Shown piece after piece: positions 1-5,123 of a DNA stretch of 5,597 nt (within the stretch, counting starts at the first letter, position 1; each line of letters opens with the position of its first letter). Origin of the DNA: an uncultured Oligoflexia bacterium (lineage in GTDB: Bacteria; Bdellovibrionota; Bacteriovoracia; Bacteriovoracales; Bacteriovoracaceae); NCBI GenBank assembly GCA_950060715.1, contig CATLVA010000124.1, positions 1 to 5,597 of the forward strand. The letters run 5' to 3'. Both the position numbers and the translations under genes were made by a program. The notes under the pieces were generated by a model, which did no database searches, was not told the DNA's origin, and saw only the letters and a list, made by a program, of their open reading frames with translations.

Positions 1-913
1 CTTCATTTTTGGCTCTTTGATCTTTTCCGTAATCGTGGTTTACAAGCGCCCTTGAATCTAACAGAGCCGGACTATTGGATTTCGTTAAAGCTAAGGACTC
101 GGAGAGTTTTATAGTCATAGTGTGAAATTTCAAATCATTTAATGGGAAGTAGATTGTTTCTAAATCATCTCCGAGGTACTTCGCAAGAGACTGCTGAATC
201 TGATAATAATCATAAAGAGCGTCTTGATAGTTTTTATGAGCCTCTAAGAATAATTGCTTGGTCTGAAGGTACTCTTGGGAGGAGATTTTTCTCAGGCTTA
301 GCTTTTCTTTTGCCAATCGATAGATAAACGAGGTGTGACTTAAAAGTCGCTTGTTGATCTTAACAACATTATTTTGGCGCGATAGATTAAAGTATTCAGC
401 TATAATATTAAAACGAAGTTCTCGTCTTTGCTCTTTTAGTCTTTGCTTATTTCTATGATAAGTATTTTTTGCACTTAAATAGTCAAGGTAGTCTCGTCCC
501 CAGTTGAATAAAGTATAATCTTCTAGCTCCAGTCCAATATATCCTGTAGGAGAGACAGTAGAGTTTTGAGCATTTGTCGTAGTATCACGGTATATATTGT
601 CTACGAAATGATCACTTGAAGTTTGCATGGTTAAGTTAAGCTGAGGATACCAAAACTCTTCGTATGTATCTTTGAAATCAAGTTCATTGAGTTGGAAAGT
701 ATAACTTCTTACTTTCTCGTTGAAGTTATTGCGTAAACCTTCTTCGATCGCATCCTGTAGGCTGATCTTTTTGGCTTGATCTTGTAGTTGAAGGGAAACC
801 TGTTTGTTTGAGGCTTCTTTTTCTAATTGATTAAGGTCGATATCTTGAGCGCTAACATTTGATGCTAGTAGCAAAAGAAGAATAATTTTTCGACTGATGA
901 GTTTGTCTCTCAT
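1..913 (-). CDS. TolC-family outer-membrane efflux protein (N-terminal part, runs off left edge)
   Basis: The reading frame is open from an ATG at 913 down to base 1, giving about 304 residues without a stop; the C-terminal part lies outside the window. Residues 1-22 form a signal peptide: basic MRDK...SRK start, a run of Leu/Ile, and a VSA|QD cleavage site with no lipobox Cys. Two copies of the internal repeat typical of the family are visible: ISLQDAIEEGLRNNFN at about 50-65, and LSESLALTKSNSPALLDSRA at about 270-289. Between them, FWYPQLNLT and a Gln/Lys/Leu-rich helical stretch fit the beta-strand and long periplasmic helices of TolC. Family members form trimeric outer-membrane channels for type I secretion or tripartite efflux. 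Residue count to the second repeat matches one half of a typical 420-500-residue protein. No adaptor or inner-membrane pump gene is visible, so the substrate is unknown. The start is supported by an AGGGA at 918-922, though its 4-base spacing is short; an in-frame stop at 950-952 limits upstream alternatives. Confidence 0.87.
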   Translation of the reverse strand, partial: MRDKLISRKIILLLLLASNVSAQDIDLNQLEKEASNKQVSLQLQDQAKKISLQDAIEEGLRNNFNEKVRSYTFQLNELDFKDTYEEFWYPQLNLTMQTSSDHFVDNIYRDTTTNAQNSTVSPTGYIGLELEDYTLFNWGRDYLDYLSAKNTYHRNKQRLKEQRRELRFNIIAEYFNLSRQNNVVKINKRLLSHTSFIYRLAKEKLSLRKISSQEYLQTKQLFLEAHKNYQDALYDYYQIQQSLAKYLGDDLETIYFPLNDLKFHTMTIKLSESLALTKSNSPALLDSRALVNHDYGKDQRAKNE

Positions 914-930
914 TGCGTCCCTGTTTTCAT
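910..930 (-). other. Possible 6-codon leader ORF overlapping the tolC-like start
   Basis: An ATG at 930-928 opens a six-codon frame (MKTGTQ) whose TGA stop overlaps the ATG of the TolC-like gene as ATGA. It has no clear ribosome-binding site of its own and may be chance. If translated, it could couple initiation at the downstream gene, whose own AGGGA is close to its start codon and falls inside this mini-frame. Confidence 0.2.
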
Positions 931-984
931 GCGTGTGTGCTTGAAAAGTTTAACAATGAAAAAAGCAGCCGAAAAGAAAAAATT

Positions 985-1344
985 CTAGAGTGTCACACCC
1001 GGGCATCCTTTACGGATGATATCTTCGTCCATAGCTCGGACTTTGATTTCAGTTAAACGAAAATTATTTCGAAGTTGAATCTCGTTTAGCTGTAGGCGTT
1101 TGAGGGTAATTTTTTGAGTTGGTTTGAGCTCTTTTTGAAGCTTTTGATTTCTTAAGAGCAGGGCATTAAGCTTTTGTTTAATTCGAATTTTCTGATCTCG
1201 TTCAGTAAGGAGGGCCTTGCATCTTTGAGATACGATAGGGTCTCGAATAAGATCTCGAAGTGGAGTGCTTTGGGCCTGTGCGTAATGCAATGGCCAAGAA
1301 TTGAATATCGTCAGCAAAAGTATTGCTGATTGTACAAACTTCAT
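985..1344 (-). CDS. Small exported coiled-coil hairpin protein, unknown function
   Basis: This 119-residue protein belongs to no family I recognise. Residues 1-24 form a clear signal peptide (hydrophobic AILLLTIF core, AQA|QS cleavage site), so the mature ~95-residue protein should be periplasmic or secreted. The rest is almost entirely helical and rich in Lys, Arg, Gln and Leu: helix 1 at about 42-73, a break at K74-P75, and helix 2 at about 76-110, suggesting an antiparallel hairpin. There are only two cysteines, C42 and C114, one near each end of the hairpin base and thus placed to form a disulfide. R65, L69 and T76 match the R-x3-L-x6-S/T spacing of the TolC-docking tip in AcrA/MacA-type adaptors, right at the predicted turn. 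The gene lies 71 bases upstream of a TolC-like gene on the same strand. An alternative is a Skp/OmpH-like chaperone arm, but the protein is shorter than that family. The start is fixed by the signal peptide; no Shine-Dalgarno sequence precedes it. Confidence 0.75.
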   Translation of the reverse strand: MKFVQSAILLLTIFNSWPLHYAQAQSTPLRDLIRDPIVSQRCKALLTERDQKIRIKQKLNALLLRNQKLQKELKPTQKITLKRLQLNEIQLRNNFRLTEIKVRAMDEDIIRKGCPGVTL

Positions 1345-1350
1345 AAGTAT

Positions 1351-1359
1351 ATTTTACCA
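1351..1359 (-). promoter_or_regulatory. Extended -10 promoter for the small exported protein
   Basis: On the minus strand this reads TGGTAAAAT, matching the extended -10 pattern TGnTATAAT with one mismatch. The best -35 at 17-base spacing is weak (CTGGGA, 1379-1374), as is usual for extended -10 promoters. Transcription would start about 6-7 bases downstream, at or next to the A of the ATG at 1344, predicting a leaderless or nearly leaderless mRNA. That agrees with the absence of a ribosome-binding site. A second -10-like TATACT overlaps it at 1351-1346 but would start inside the gene. Confidence 0.45.
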
Positions 1360-1375
1360 GATTTTGTGCAAAATC
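1360..1375. repeat. 16-bp inverted repeat, candidate operator
   Basis: GATTTTG-TG-CAAAATC has perfect 7-bp arms around a 2-base centre. It lies directly next to the extended -10 of the leftward promoter, in the space between -10 and -35, where a bound dimeric regulator would block RNA polymerase. The regulator is unknown. Chance occurrence in AT-rich DNA cannot be excluded. Confidence 0.4.
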
Positions 1376-1402
1376 CCAGACTGCATTTTTACAAAGCAAT
1401 TG

Positions 1403-1431
1403 TGGCCAGTAGGCTACTGAAAAGGTATGAT
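1403..1431 (+). promoter_or_regulatory. Candidate promoter for the kdsB operon
   Basis: TGGCCA (1403-1408, four of six matches to TTGACA) is followed after 17 bases by TATGAT (1426-1431, five of six matches to TATAAT). Transcription would begin near 1438, giving a leader of roughly 20 bases that includes the GGGGA ribosome-binding site of kdsB. A competing -10-like TATACT at 1436-1441 lacks a -35 and would leave too short a leader. Confidence 0.4.
1407..1419. repeat. 13-bp inverted repeat within the rightward promoter spacer
   Basis: CAGTAG-G-CTACTG has perfect 6-bp arms around one central base. It occupies the spacer between the candidate -35 and -10 of the kdsB operon promoter, a classical repressor position. 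Its sequence is unrelated to the repeat at 1360-1375, so the two would be read by different regulators if either is functional. Confidence 0.35.
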
Positions 1432-1443
1432 TTCGTATACTTC

Positions 1444-1448
1444 GGGGA
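1444..1448 (+). promoter_or_regulatory. Ribosome-binding site deciding the kdsB start
   Basis: GGGGA lies 8 bases before the ATG at 1457. The upstream in-frame ATG at 1427 has AAAGG only one base away, too close to act, and overlaps the candidate -10. The site therefore supports 1457 as the start. Confidence 0.6.
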
Positions 1449-1456
1449 CAATTTTT

Positions 1457-2191
1457 ATGGCAAATGTACTTATTCTAGTTCCGTCCAGATACGGTTCTTC
1501 ACGCTTTCCTGGTAAACCTCTCGCTCTCATTCATGGTAAAACGATGGTCTCTTATATCGTGGCCAATTGTCAGCAGACGGGTTTTGATTATGCAATCGTT
1601 ACTGATGATGATCGTATCGAGAATGAAGTTAAATCCTTGGGAGCAAATGTCGTTCGGGTGGACGATGACGTGGAAACTGGAAGTGAGCGAATTGCACTTG
1701 CTCTTGATAGGTATTTTGCCGATAAAAATTACGATCTTGTGGTTAATATGCAAGGTGATGAGCCTTTAATGAAAGCCGAATATATAAAGAAAGTGGTATC
1801 AGAGCATTTGGAAGCTGGTGCCGATATTTTTACAGCGGTAAAACCTAGAGTCCAAGATTTAGCAGAATATCAAAATCCAAATATCGTGAAAGCAGTTTAC
1901 AGTGAAAGCAGTAAAAATTGTTTGTATTTCACACGTGCATCGGCACCTCATTTCATGAATAAAGATATCGGGAAATGGTTCCAGCATATTGGTATCTATA
2001 GTTATAGAGTTGATGCACTAAAGAAGTTTAATACACTTACGCCTTCAGTATTAGAACAAAATGAAAGGCTTGAACAATTGCGTGCGCTTGAAGCGGGTAT
2101 GACAATTGGAGCCTCAGTTTTAGAAATGGAAATTTTGGGAGTTGATGCTCCAGAAGACATAGCAAAAATAGAAGGAGTTCTGGGTGAGTAA
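1457..2191 (+). CDS. kdsB: 3-deoxy-manno-octulosonate cytidylyltransferase (CMP-Kdo synthetase)
   Basis: This cytoplasmic enzyme joins Kdo to CTP, giving CMP-Kdo and pyrophosphate, the activation step before Kdo is transferred to lipid A. The protein is 244 residues (E. coli KdsB 248). It shows the N-terminal nucleotide-binding motif PSRYGSSRFPGKPL at 9-22, TGSERIA at 74-80, the metal-binding QGDEP at 99-103, HIGIYSYR, LEQNERLEQLR, and the C-terminal GVDAPED at 228-234. The start at 1457 gives MANVLILVPSRY, which aligns with the E. coli start; beginning at 1427 would add ten non-conserved residues. One mild difference is the loop R160-ASAP-H165, where the family commonly has R-x-x-IP. It is the first gene of the operon and overlaps pyrG by 8 bases, ending in Gly-Glu. 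Its CTP substrate is made by the next gene's product. Confidence 0.95.
   Translation: MANVLILVPSRYGSSRFPGKPLALIHGKTMVSYIVANCQQTGFDYAIVTDDDRIENEVKSLGANVVRVDDDVETGSERIALALDRYFADKNYDLVVNMQGDEPLMKAEYIKKVVSEHLEAGADIFTAVKPRVQDLAEYQNPNIVKAVYSESSKNCLYFTRASAPHFMNKDIGKWFQHIGIYSYRVDALKKFNTLTPSVLEQNERLEQLRALEAGMTIGASVLEMEILGVDAPEDIAKIEGVLGE
2171..2177 (+). promoter_or_regulatory. Ribosome-binding site for pyrG inside the kdsB end
   Basis: GAAGGAG lies 6 bases before the GTG at 2184. It is embedded in the last codons of kdsB, so pyrG initiation should be coupled to kdsB translation. Confidence 0.7.
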
Positions 2192-3788
2192 GAGACCTAA
2201 AAAATATATTTTTATCACCGGTGGAGTTACAAGTTCACTTGGGAAGGGATTAACGGCCGCTAGTATTGCTGCTCTTATCGAAAGACGTGGGCTCAAAATT
2301 AATATGCTTAAAATGGACCCATATATCAATGTTGATCCAGGAACGATGAGTCCTACTCAGCATGGGGAAGTGTTTGTCACAGACGATGGTGCAGAGACAG
2401 ATCTAGACCTTGGACATTATGAAAGGTTTACGAGCTTGACTCTATCAAAGAAAAATAATTTCACGACAGGACAAGTCTATTTAGAAGTTATTGAAAACGA
2501 GAGAAAGGGAAATTATCTAGGTAAAACTGTTCAAGTTGTTCCTCATATTACTGATGAGATAAAGAGAAGAATTCATTTAGCTGCAGAGGATTGTGACCTA
2601 CTTTTAGGTGAGATTGGTGGTACTGTCGGTGATATCGAGTCTCTTCCATATATGGAAAGCATTCGTCAGTTTGCTCACGATGTGGGACAAGAAAATGTTA
2701 TTTTTATCCACTTGGTACTTGTTCCTTATCTTTCAGCGGCAGGTGAGTTAAAGTCAAAACCCGCTCAACACTCTGTTAAAGAACTAAGATCAATCGGTTT
2801 ATTTCCAAATGTAATTCTTTGCCGTGCAGACCGAGATATTGATCAGTCTATATTAGATAAAATTTCGTTATTTTGTAATGTACCTAAAGACAATGTCTTT
2901 AAGTGCATCGATCTCGATTCAATTTATAAGGTACCGCTTAATCTTCACAACCAAGGCCTTGATTCAAAGATTTGTGAGCTACTTGGAATTTGGGCCACCA
3001 CTCCAAATATTAAAGATCTAGAGCAGGTCGTTTATAACGTGAAAAATCCTGTGGGTTCAGTAAAAATTGGAGTTGTTGGTAAGTATACAGAGTTGGTAGA
3101 GTCTTATAAGTCTTTGGATGAGGCGCTAACTCATGGTGCGATCGCTAATCAACTGAAGCTTGATATGATTTATATCGATGCAGAAGATCTTGAAGCGGGT
3201 AGTTTTGAGAGTCTAGAAAATATTGATGGAATCTTAGTTCCTGGTGGGTTTGGTCATCGTGGAACTGAAGGTAAAATTGCGGCGATAAAGTATGCCCGAG
3301 AAAATAACCTACCATTTTTTGGAATTTGCTTAGGTATGCAGCTTGCGATGATTGAGTTTGCCAGAAACTGTGCAGATATTAAAAATGCAACCTCTATGGA
3401 ATTTGATAAATCAGGTGATTTTGTCGTTCATTATATGGAGGGACAATCTGAAGATATGGCAAAAGGTGGCTCTATGCGCTTGGGAGCTTATGAATGTCAC
3501 TTGGAAAAAGGGTCATTAGCTCAAAAAGTATATGGAACTGAGCTTATTTCTGAAAGGCATAGGCATAGACTTGAAGTCAATAATCAGTATGTTGAAAAGC
3601 TTGAAAATGCAGGAATGAAAGTATCTGGGAAAAATGAAAAACTAAATCTTGTAGAAGTCATTGAGCTTCCTGAGCATCCGTTTTTTATAGCATGTCAGTA
3701 TCATCCTGAATTTAAATCAAGACCATTTAATCCACATCCGTTGTTCAATTCATTCGTTGCGGCGGCAAAAACTAGAGGTAGTTTATGA
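2184..3788 (+). CDS. pyrG: CTP synthase (glutamine-hydrolysing)
   Basis: The enzyme makes CTP from UTP, ATP and glutamine as a cytoplasmic tetramer. At 534 residues it is full length (E. coli 545); the difference is mostly a shorter loop before GGSMRLG in the glutaminase domain. The synthetase domain (about 1-275) has the P-loop GGVTSSLGKG with K21, then DPYINVDPGTMSP, TDLDLGHYERF (D75) and EIGGTVGDIES (E143), corresponding to the E. coli Mg-binding Asp72 and Glu140. QHSVKEL and CNVPKDNV follow. The class I glutamine amidotransferase domain (about 290-534) has VPGGFGHRG, the nucleophile C382 in GICLGMQ, and H507 and E509 in YHPEF, completing the triad. ERHRHR is also present. Translation starts at GTG, overlapping kdsB by 8 bases; it overlaps kdsA by 4 bases (ATGA). 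Activity is expected to be controlled by CTP feedback and GTP activation, as in the family. Its place between Kdo genes supplies the KdsB co-substrate. Confidence 0.98.
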   Translation: MSKRPKKYIFITGGVTSSLGKGLTAASIAALIERRGLKINMLKMDPYINVDPGTMSPTQHGEVFVTDDGAETDLDLGHYERFTSLTLSKKNNFTTGQVYLEVIENERKGNYLGKTVQVVPHITDEIKRRIHLAAEDCDLLLGEIGGTVGDIESLPYMESIRQFAHDVGQENVIFIHLVLVPYLSAAGELKSKPAQHSVKELRSIGLFPNVILCRADRDIDQSILDKISLFCNVPKDNVFKCIDLDSIYKVPLNLHNQGLDSKICELLGIWATTPNIKDLEQVVYNVKNPVGSVKIGVVGKYTELVESYKSLDEALTHGAIANQLKLDMIYIDAEDLEAGSFESLENIDGILVPGGFGHRGTEGKIAAIKYARENNLPFFGICLGMQLAMIEFARNCADIKNATSMEFDKSGDFVVHYMEGQSEDMAKGGSMRLGAYECHLEKGSLAQKVYGTELISERHRHRLEVNNQYVEKLENAGMKVSGKNEKLNLVEVIELPEHPFFIACQYHPEFKSRPFNPHPLFNSFVAAAKTRGSL

Positions 3789-4585
3789 GTAAGATAGATT
3801 TTTTTATTGGACCATGCGTATTAGAGAGCGAAAGCCTTGCGATGGGAGTTGCAGAAAGACTGACAAAAGACTTGGAAGAGTTTAAAGATAAAATCCAGCT
3901 AACTTTTAAAGGAAGTTATGACAAGGCCAATAGATCGGCTATTGATTCTTATAGAGGCCCAGGAATTGAAGAAGGTCTTCGTATATTAGAAAAAATTAAT
4001 AAAGAATTTGGTTTACCAACTATTACTGATTTTCATTTACCAGAACAAGCAGAGATGGTGGCATCTGTAGTTGATACCATTCAGGTACCGGCATTTTTAT
4101 GTCGTCAGACGGATATGATCATCGCTGGAGCAGAAGCCTGTAAAAAACATAACGCTCGATTAAAAGTAAAGAAAGGTCAATTTCTTGCACCTTGGGATGT
4201 GGGAAATATCGTTGATAAAGCCAAAAACTTTTTGAAACCAGAAGATATTCTTTTGACTGAGCGTGGAACAAGTTTTGGATATAACAATCTAGTTGTTGAT
4301 ATGGCGAGTTTTCAAATAATGAAATCTTTTGGTGTTAAAACAATCCATGATGCTACTCATTGTGTCCAAAAACCAGGTGGGTTAGGAAAATCTACAGGTG
4401 GTAAAAGAGAACAAATTTTTACCCTTGCTAAAGCTGCAGCAGCTGCCGGAGCAGACGGATTTTTTATGGAAGCACACCCTAATCCTGAAAAGGCATTGTC
4501 AGATGCGACCAGCCAACTTCCACTAGAGCAAATTAAACCGCTGGTTTCAATGATTTTAAAAATTAAGGAAGTTGTTGGTGAGTAA
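3785..4585 (+). CDS. kdsA: Kdo-8-phosphate synthase, metal-dependent class
   Basis: This enzyme condenses phosphoenolpyruvate with arabinose-5-phosphate to Kdo-8-phosphate, the first committed step of Kdo synthesis. The 266-residue TIM-barrel protein carries FKGSYDKANRSA, TDFHLPEQ, VPAFLCRQTD, KKGQFLAPWD and ERGTSFGYNNLVVD, all typical of KdsA. It is the metal-dependent type: IGPCVLES places C11 where E. coli has Asn (GMNVLES), and H192 (DATHCVQ), E229 (FMEAHP) and D240 (LSDATSQLPL) complete the metal site. These align with Cys11, His185, Glu222 and Asp233 of the Aquifex aeolicus enzyme, the last three with a constant +7 offset. QKPGGLGKSTGG also resembles the Aquifex loop rather than the E. 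coli one. The start ATG overlaps the pyrG stop as ATGA, with AGAGG 6 bases upstream (3774-3778). The end overlaps kdsC by 8 bases. DAHP synthase is a relative but lacks this set of motifs. Confidence 0.97.
   Translation: MSKIDFFIGPCVLESESLAMGVAERLTKDLEEFKDKIQLTFKGSYDKANRSAIDSYRGPGIEEGLRILEKINKEFGLPTITDFHLPEQAEMVASVVDTIQVPAFLCRQTDMIIAGAEACKKHNARLKVKKGQFLAPWDVGNIVDKAKNFLKPEDILLTERGTSFGYNNLVVDMASFQIMKSFGVKTIHDATHCVQKPGGLGKSTGGKREQIFTLAKAAAAAGADGFFMEAHPNPEKALSDATSQLPLEQIKPLVSMILKIKEVVGE
4565..4570 (+). promoter_or_regulatory. Ribosome-binding site deciding the kdsC start
   Basis: AAGGAA lies 7 bases before GTG 4578. The alternative TTG at 4572 would leave only one base, too little for initiation. 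The GTG also shares the RTGAGTAA start sequence seen at pyrG and kdsA. Confidence 0.6.
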
Positions 4586-5123
4586 AGGTTTAAAATTAAG
4601 AGAGATTGGCGAGCATTTCTCAGCGAAGCTCTCTAAAATTAAACTTTGTCTTTTTGACGTAGATGGAATTCTCACGGATGGAAAGGTCACTTGGATGGGA
4701 GAGGAGCTAGGGTTTAATCGTAGCTTTCATGTTAGGGATGTCTATGGCCTAAAAATTTTGCAGCAAGCAGGAATTGAAGTGGGAATTATCACTGGTGGTG
4801 ACTCTGCTGCCATTCATGTTGGCTTCGAAATGCTTGGAATTAAATATGTTTATACCGGTAAAGAAGATAAGCGAGGAGCATTTAAAGACGTCCTTGAAAA
4901 AACAGGGTTTAGTGCAGAAGAAACTTTGTATATGGGGGATGAATTTTTTGATCTTCCTATACTAAAACAAGTAGGTTTTTCAGCGACAGTACCAAATGCC
5001 AGCGAAGAAATTCGAGAGGCTGTCGATTATATTACAGTTTGCCCTGCAGGAGAAGCCAGTGCAAGAGAGGTAATCGATATCCTTCGTTATGCTCAAGGCA
5101 TTGAACCAAAGGTGGAGTATTAA
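4578..5123 (+). CDS. kdsC: Kdo-8-phosphate phosphatase, HAD superfamily
   Basis: This enzyme removes phosphate from Kdo-8-phosphate, releasing Kdo for activation by KdsB. From the GTG start it has 181 residues, close to the usual 170-190. HAD motif I is FDVDGILTDG with nucleophile D27 and acid/base D29; motif II Thr is T72 in IITGG; motif III Lys is K98 in KEDKRGAF; motif IV is GDEFFDLP with D121 and D125. No large cap domain is present, as expected for the tetrameric C0-type KdsC. Several normally conserved spots differ: TGR is TGG (G74), GDDxxD is GDExxD (E122), RDGxG is RDVYG (V55), and the C-terminal GGRGAVRE, which reaches into the neighbouring subunit's active site, is AGEASARE at about 157-164. 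The catalytic residues are intact, so activity is expected, but substrate binding may differ. It sits directly after kdsA, the source of its substrate, with an 8-base overlap. Confidence 0.88.
   Translation: MSKGLKLREIGEHFSAKLSKIKLCLFDVDGILTDGKVTWMGEELGFNRSFHVRDVYGLKILQQAGIEVGIITGGDSAAIHVGFEMLGIKYVYTGKEDKRGAFKDVLEKTGFSAEETLYMGDEFFDLPILKQVGFSATVPNASEEIREAVDYITVCPAGEASAREVIDILRYAQGIEPKVEY
5111..5117 (+). promoter_or_regulatory. Ribosome-binding site for the gene after kdsC
   Basis: GGTGGAG lies 6 bases before the TTG at 5124, inside the last codons of kdsC. It is the main support for the rare TTG start, since the next in-frame ATG is codon 65, beyond the first membrane segment. Confidence 0.55.

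Noticed and set aside
142..327. 61-codon plus-strand open frame
   Set aside because: It lies antisense inside the TolC-like gene, which has a signal peptide and family repeats; the plus-strand product has no recognisable features.
914..984. Possible terminator between the coiled-coil and TolC-like genes
   Set aside because: There are T-rich runs on the minus strand but no GC-rich stem before them, so co-transcription remains likely.
1202..1399. 65-codon minus-strand open frame
   Set aside because: It mostly overlaps the exported coiled-coil gene in another frame and lacks a signal peptide, ribosome-binding site or family likeness.
1427..1456. Longer kdsB starting at ATG 1427
   Set aside because: It adds ten non-conserved residues, its purine-rich stretch is too close to the ATG, and it overlaps the candidate -10 element.
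2226..2234. GGVTSS instead of GGVVSS in the PyrG P-loop
   Set aside because: Thr at this position is common in other CTP synthases, for example in Bacteroidetes, and the catalytic Lys is kept.
3558..3572. Tandem 6-base repeat AGGCAT AGGCAT
   Set aside because: It encodes the conserved RHRHR of CTP synthase, so protein constraint explains it.
4430..4460. Alanine-rich run in KdsA with GCAGC repeats
   Set aside because: An Ala-rich helix is normal at this place in KdsA (Aquifex has a similar stretch), so no unusual repeat is implied.
4572..4577. kdsC start at TTG 4572
   Set aside because: The ribosome-binding site would be about one base away; GTG 4578 has correct spacing and the same start context as its neighbours.
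4599..4634. AGAGAG/CTCTCT inverted repeat with flanking TAAAATTAA copies in early kdsC
   Set aside because: Stem of only 6 bp with a 24-base loop in AT-rich coding DNA; no terminator or attenuator character.
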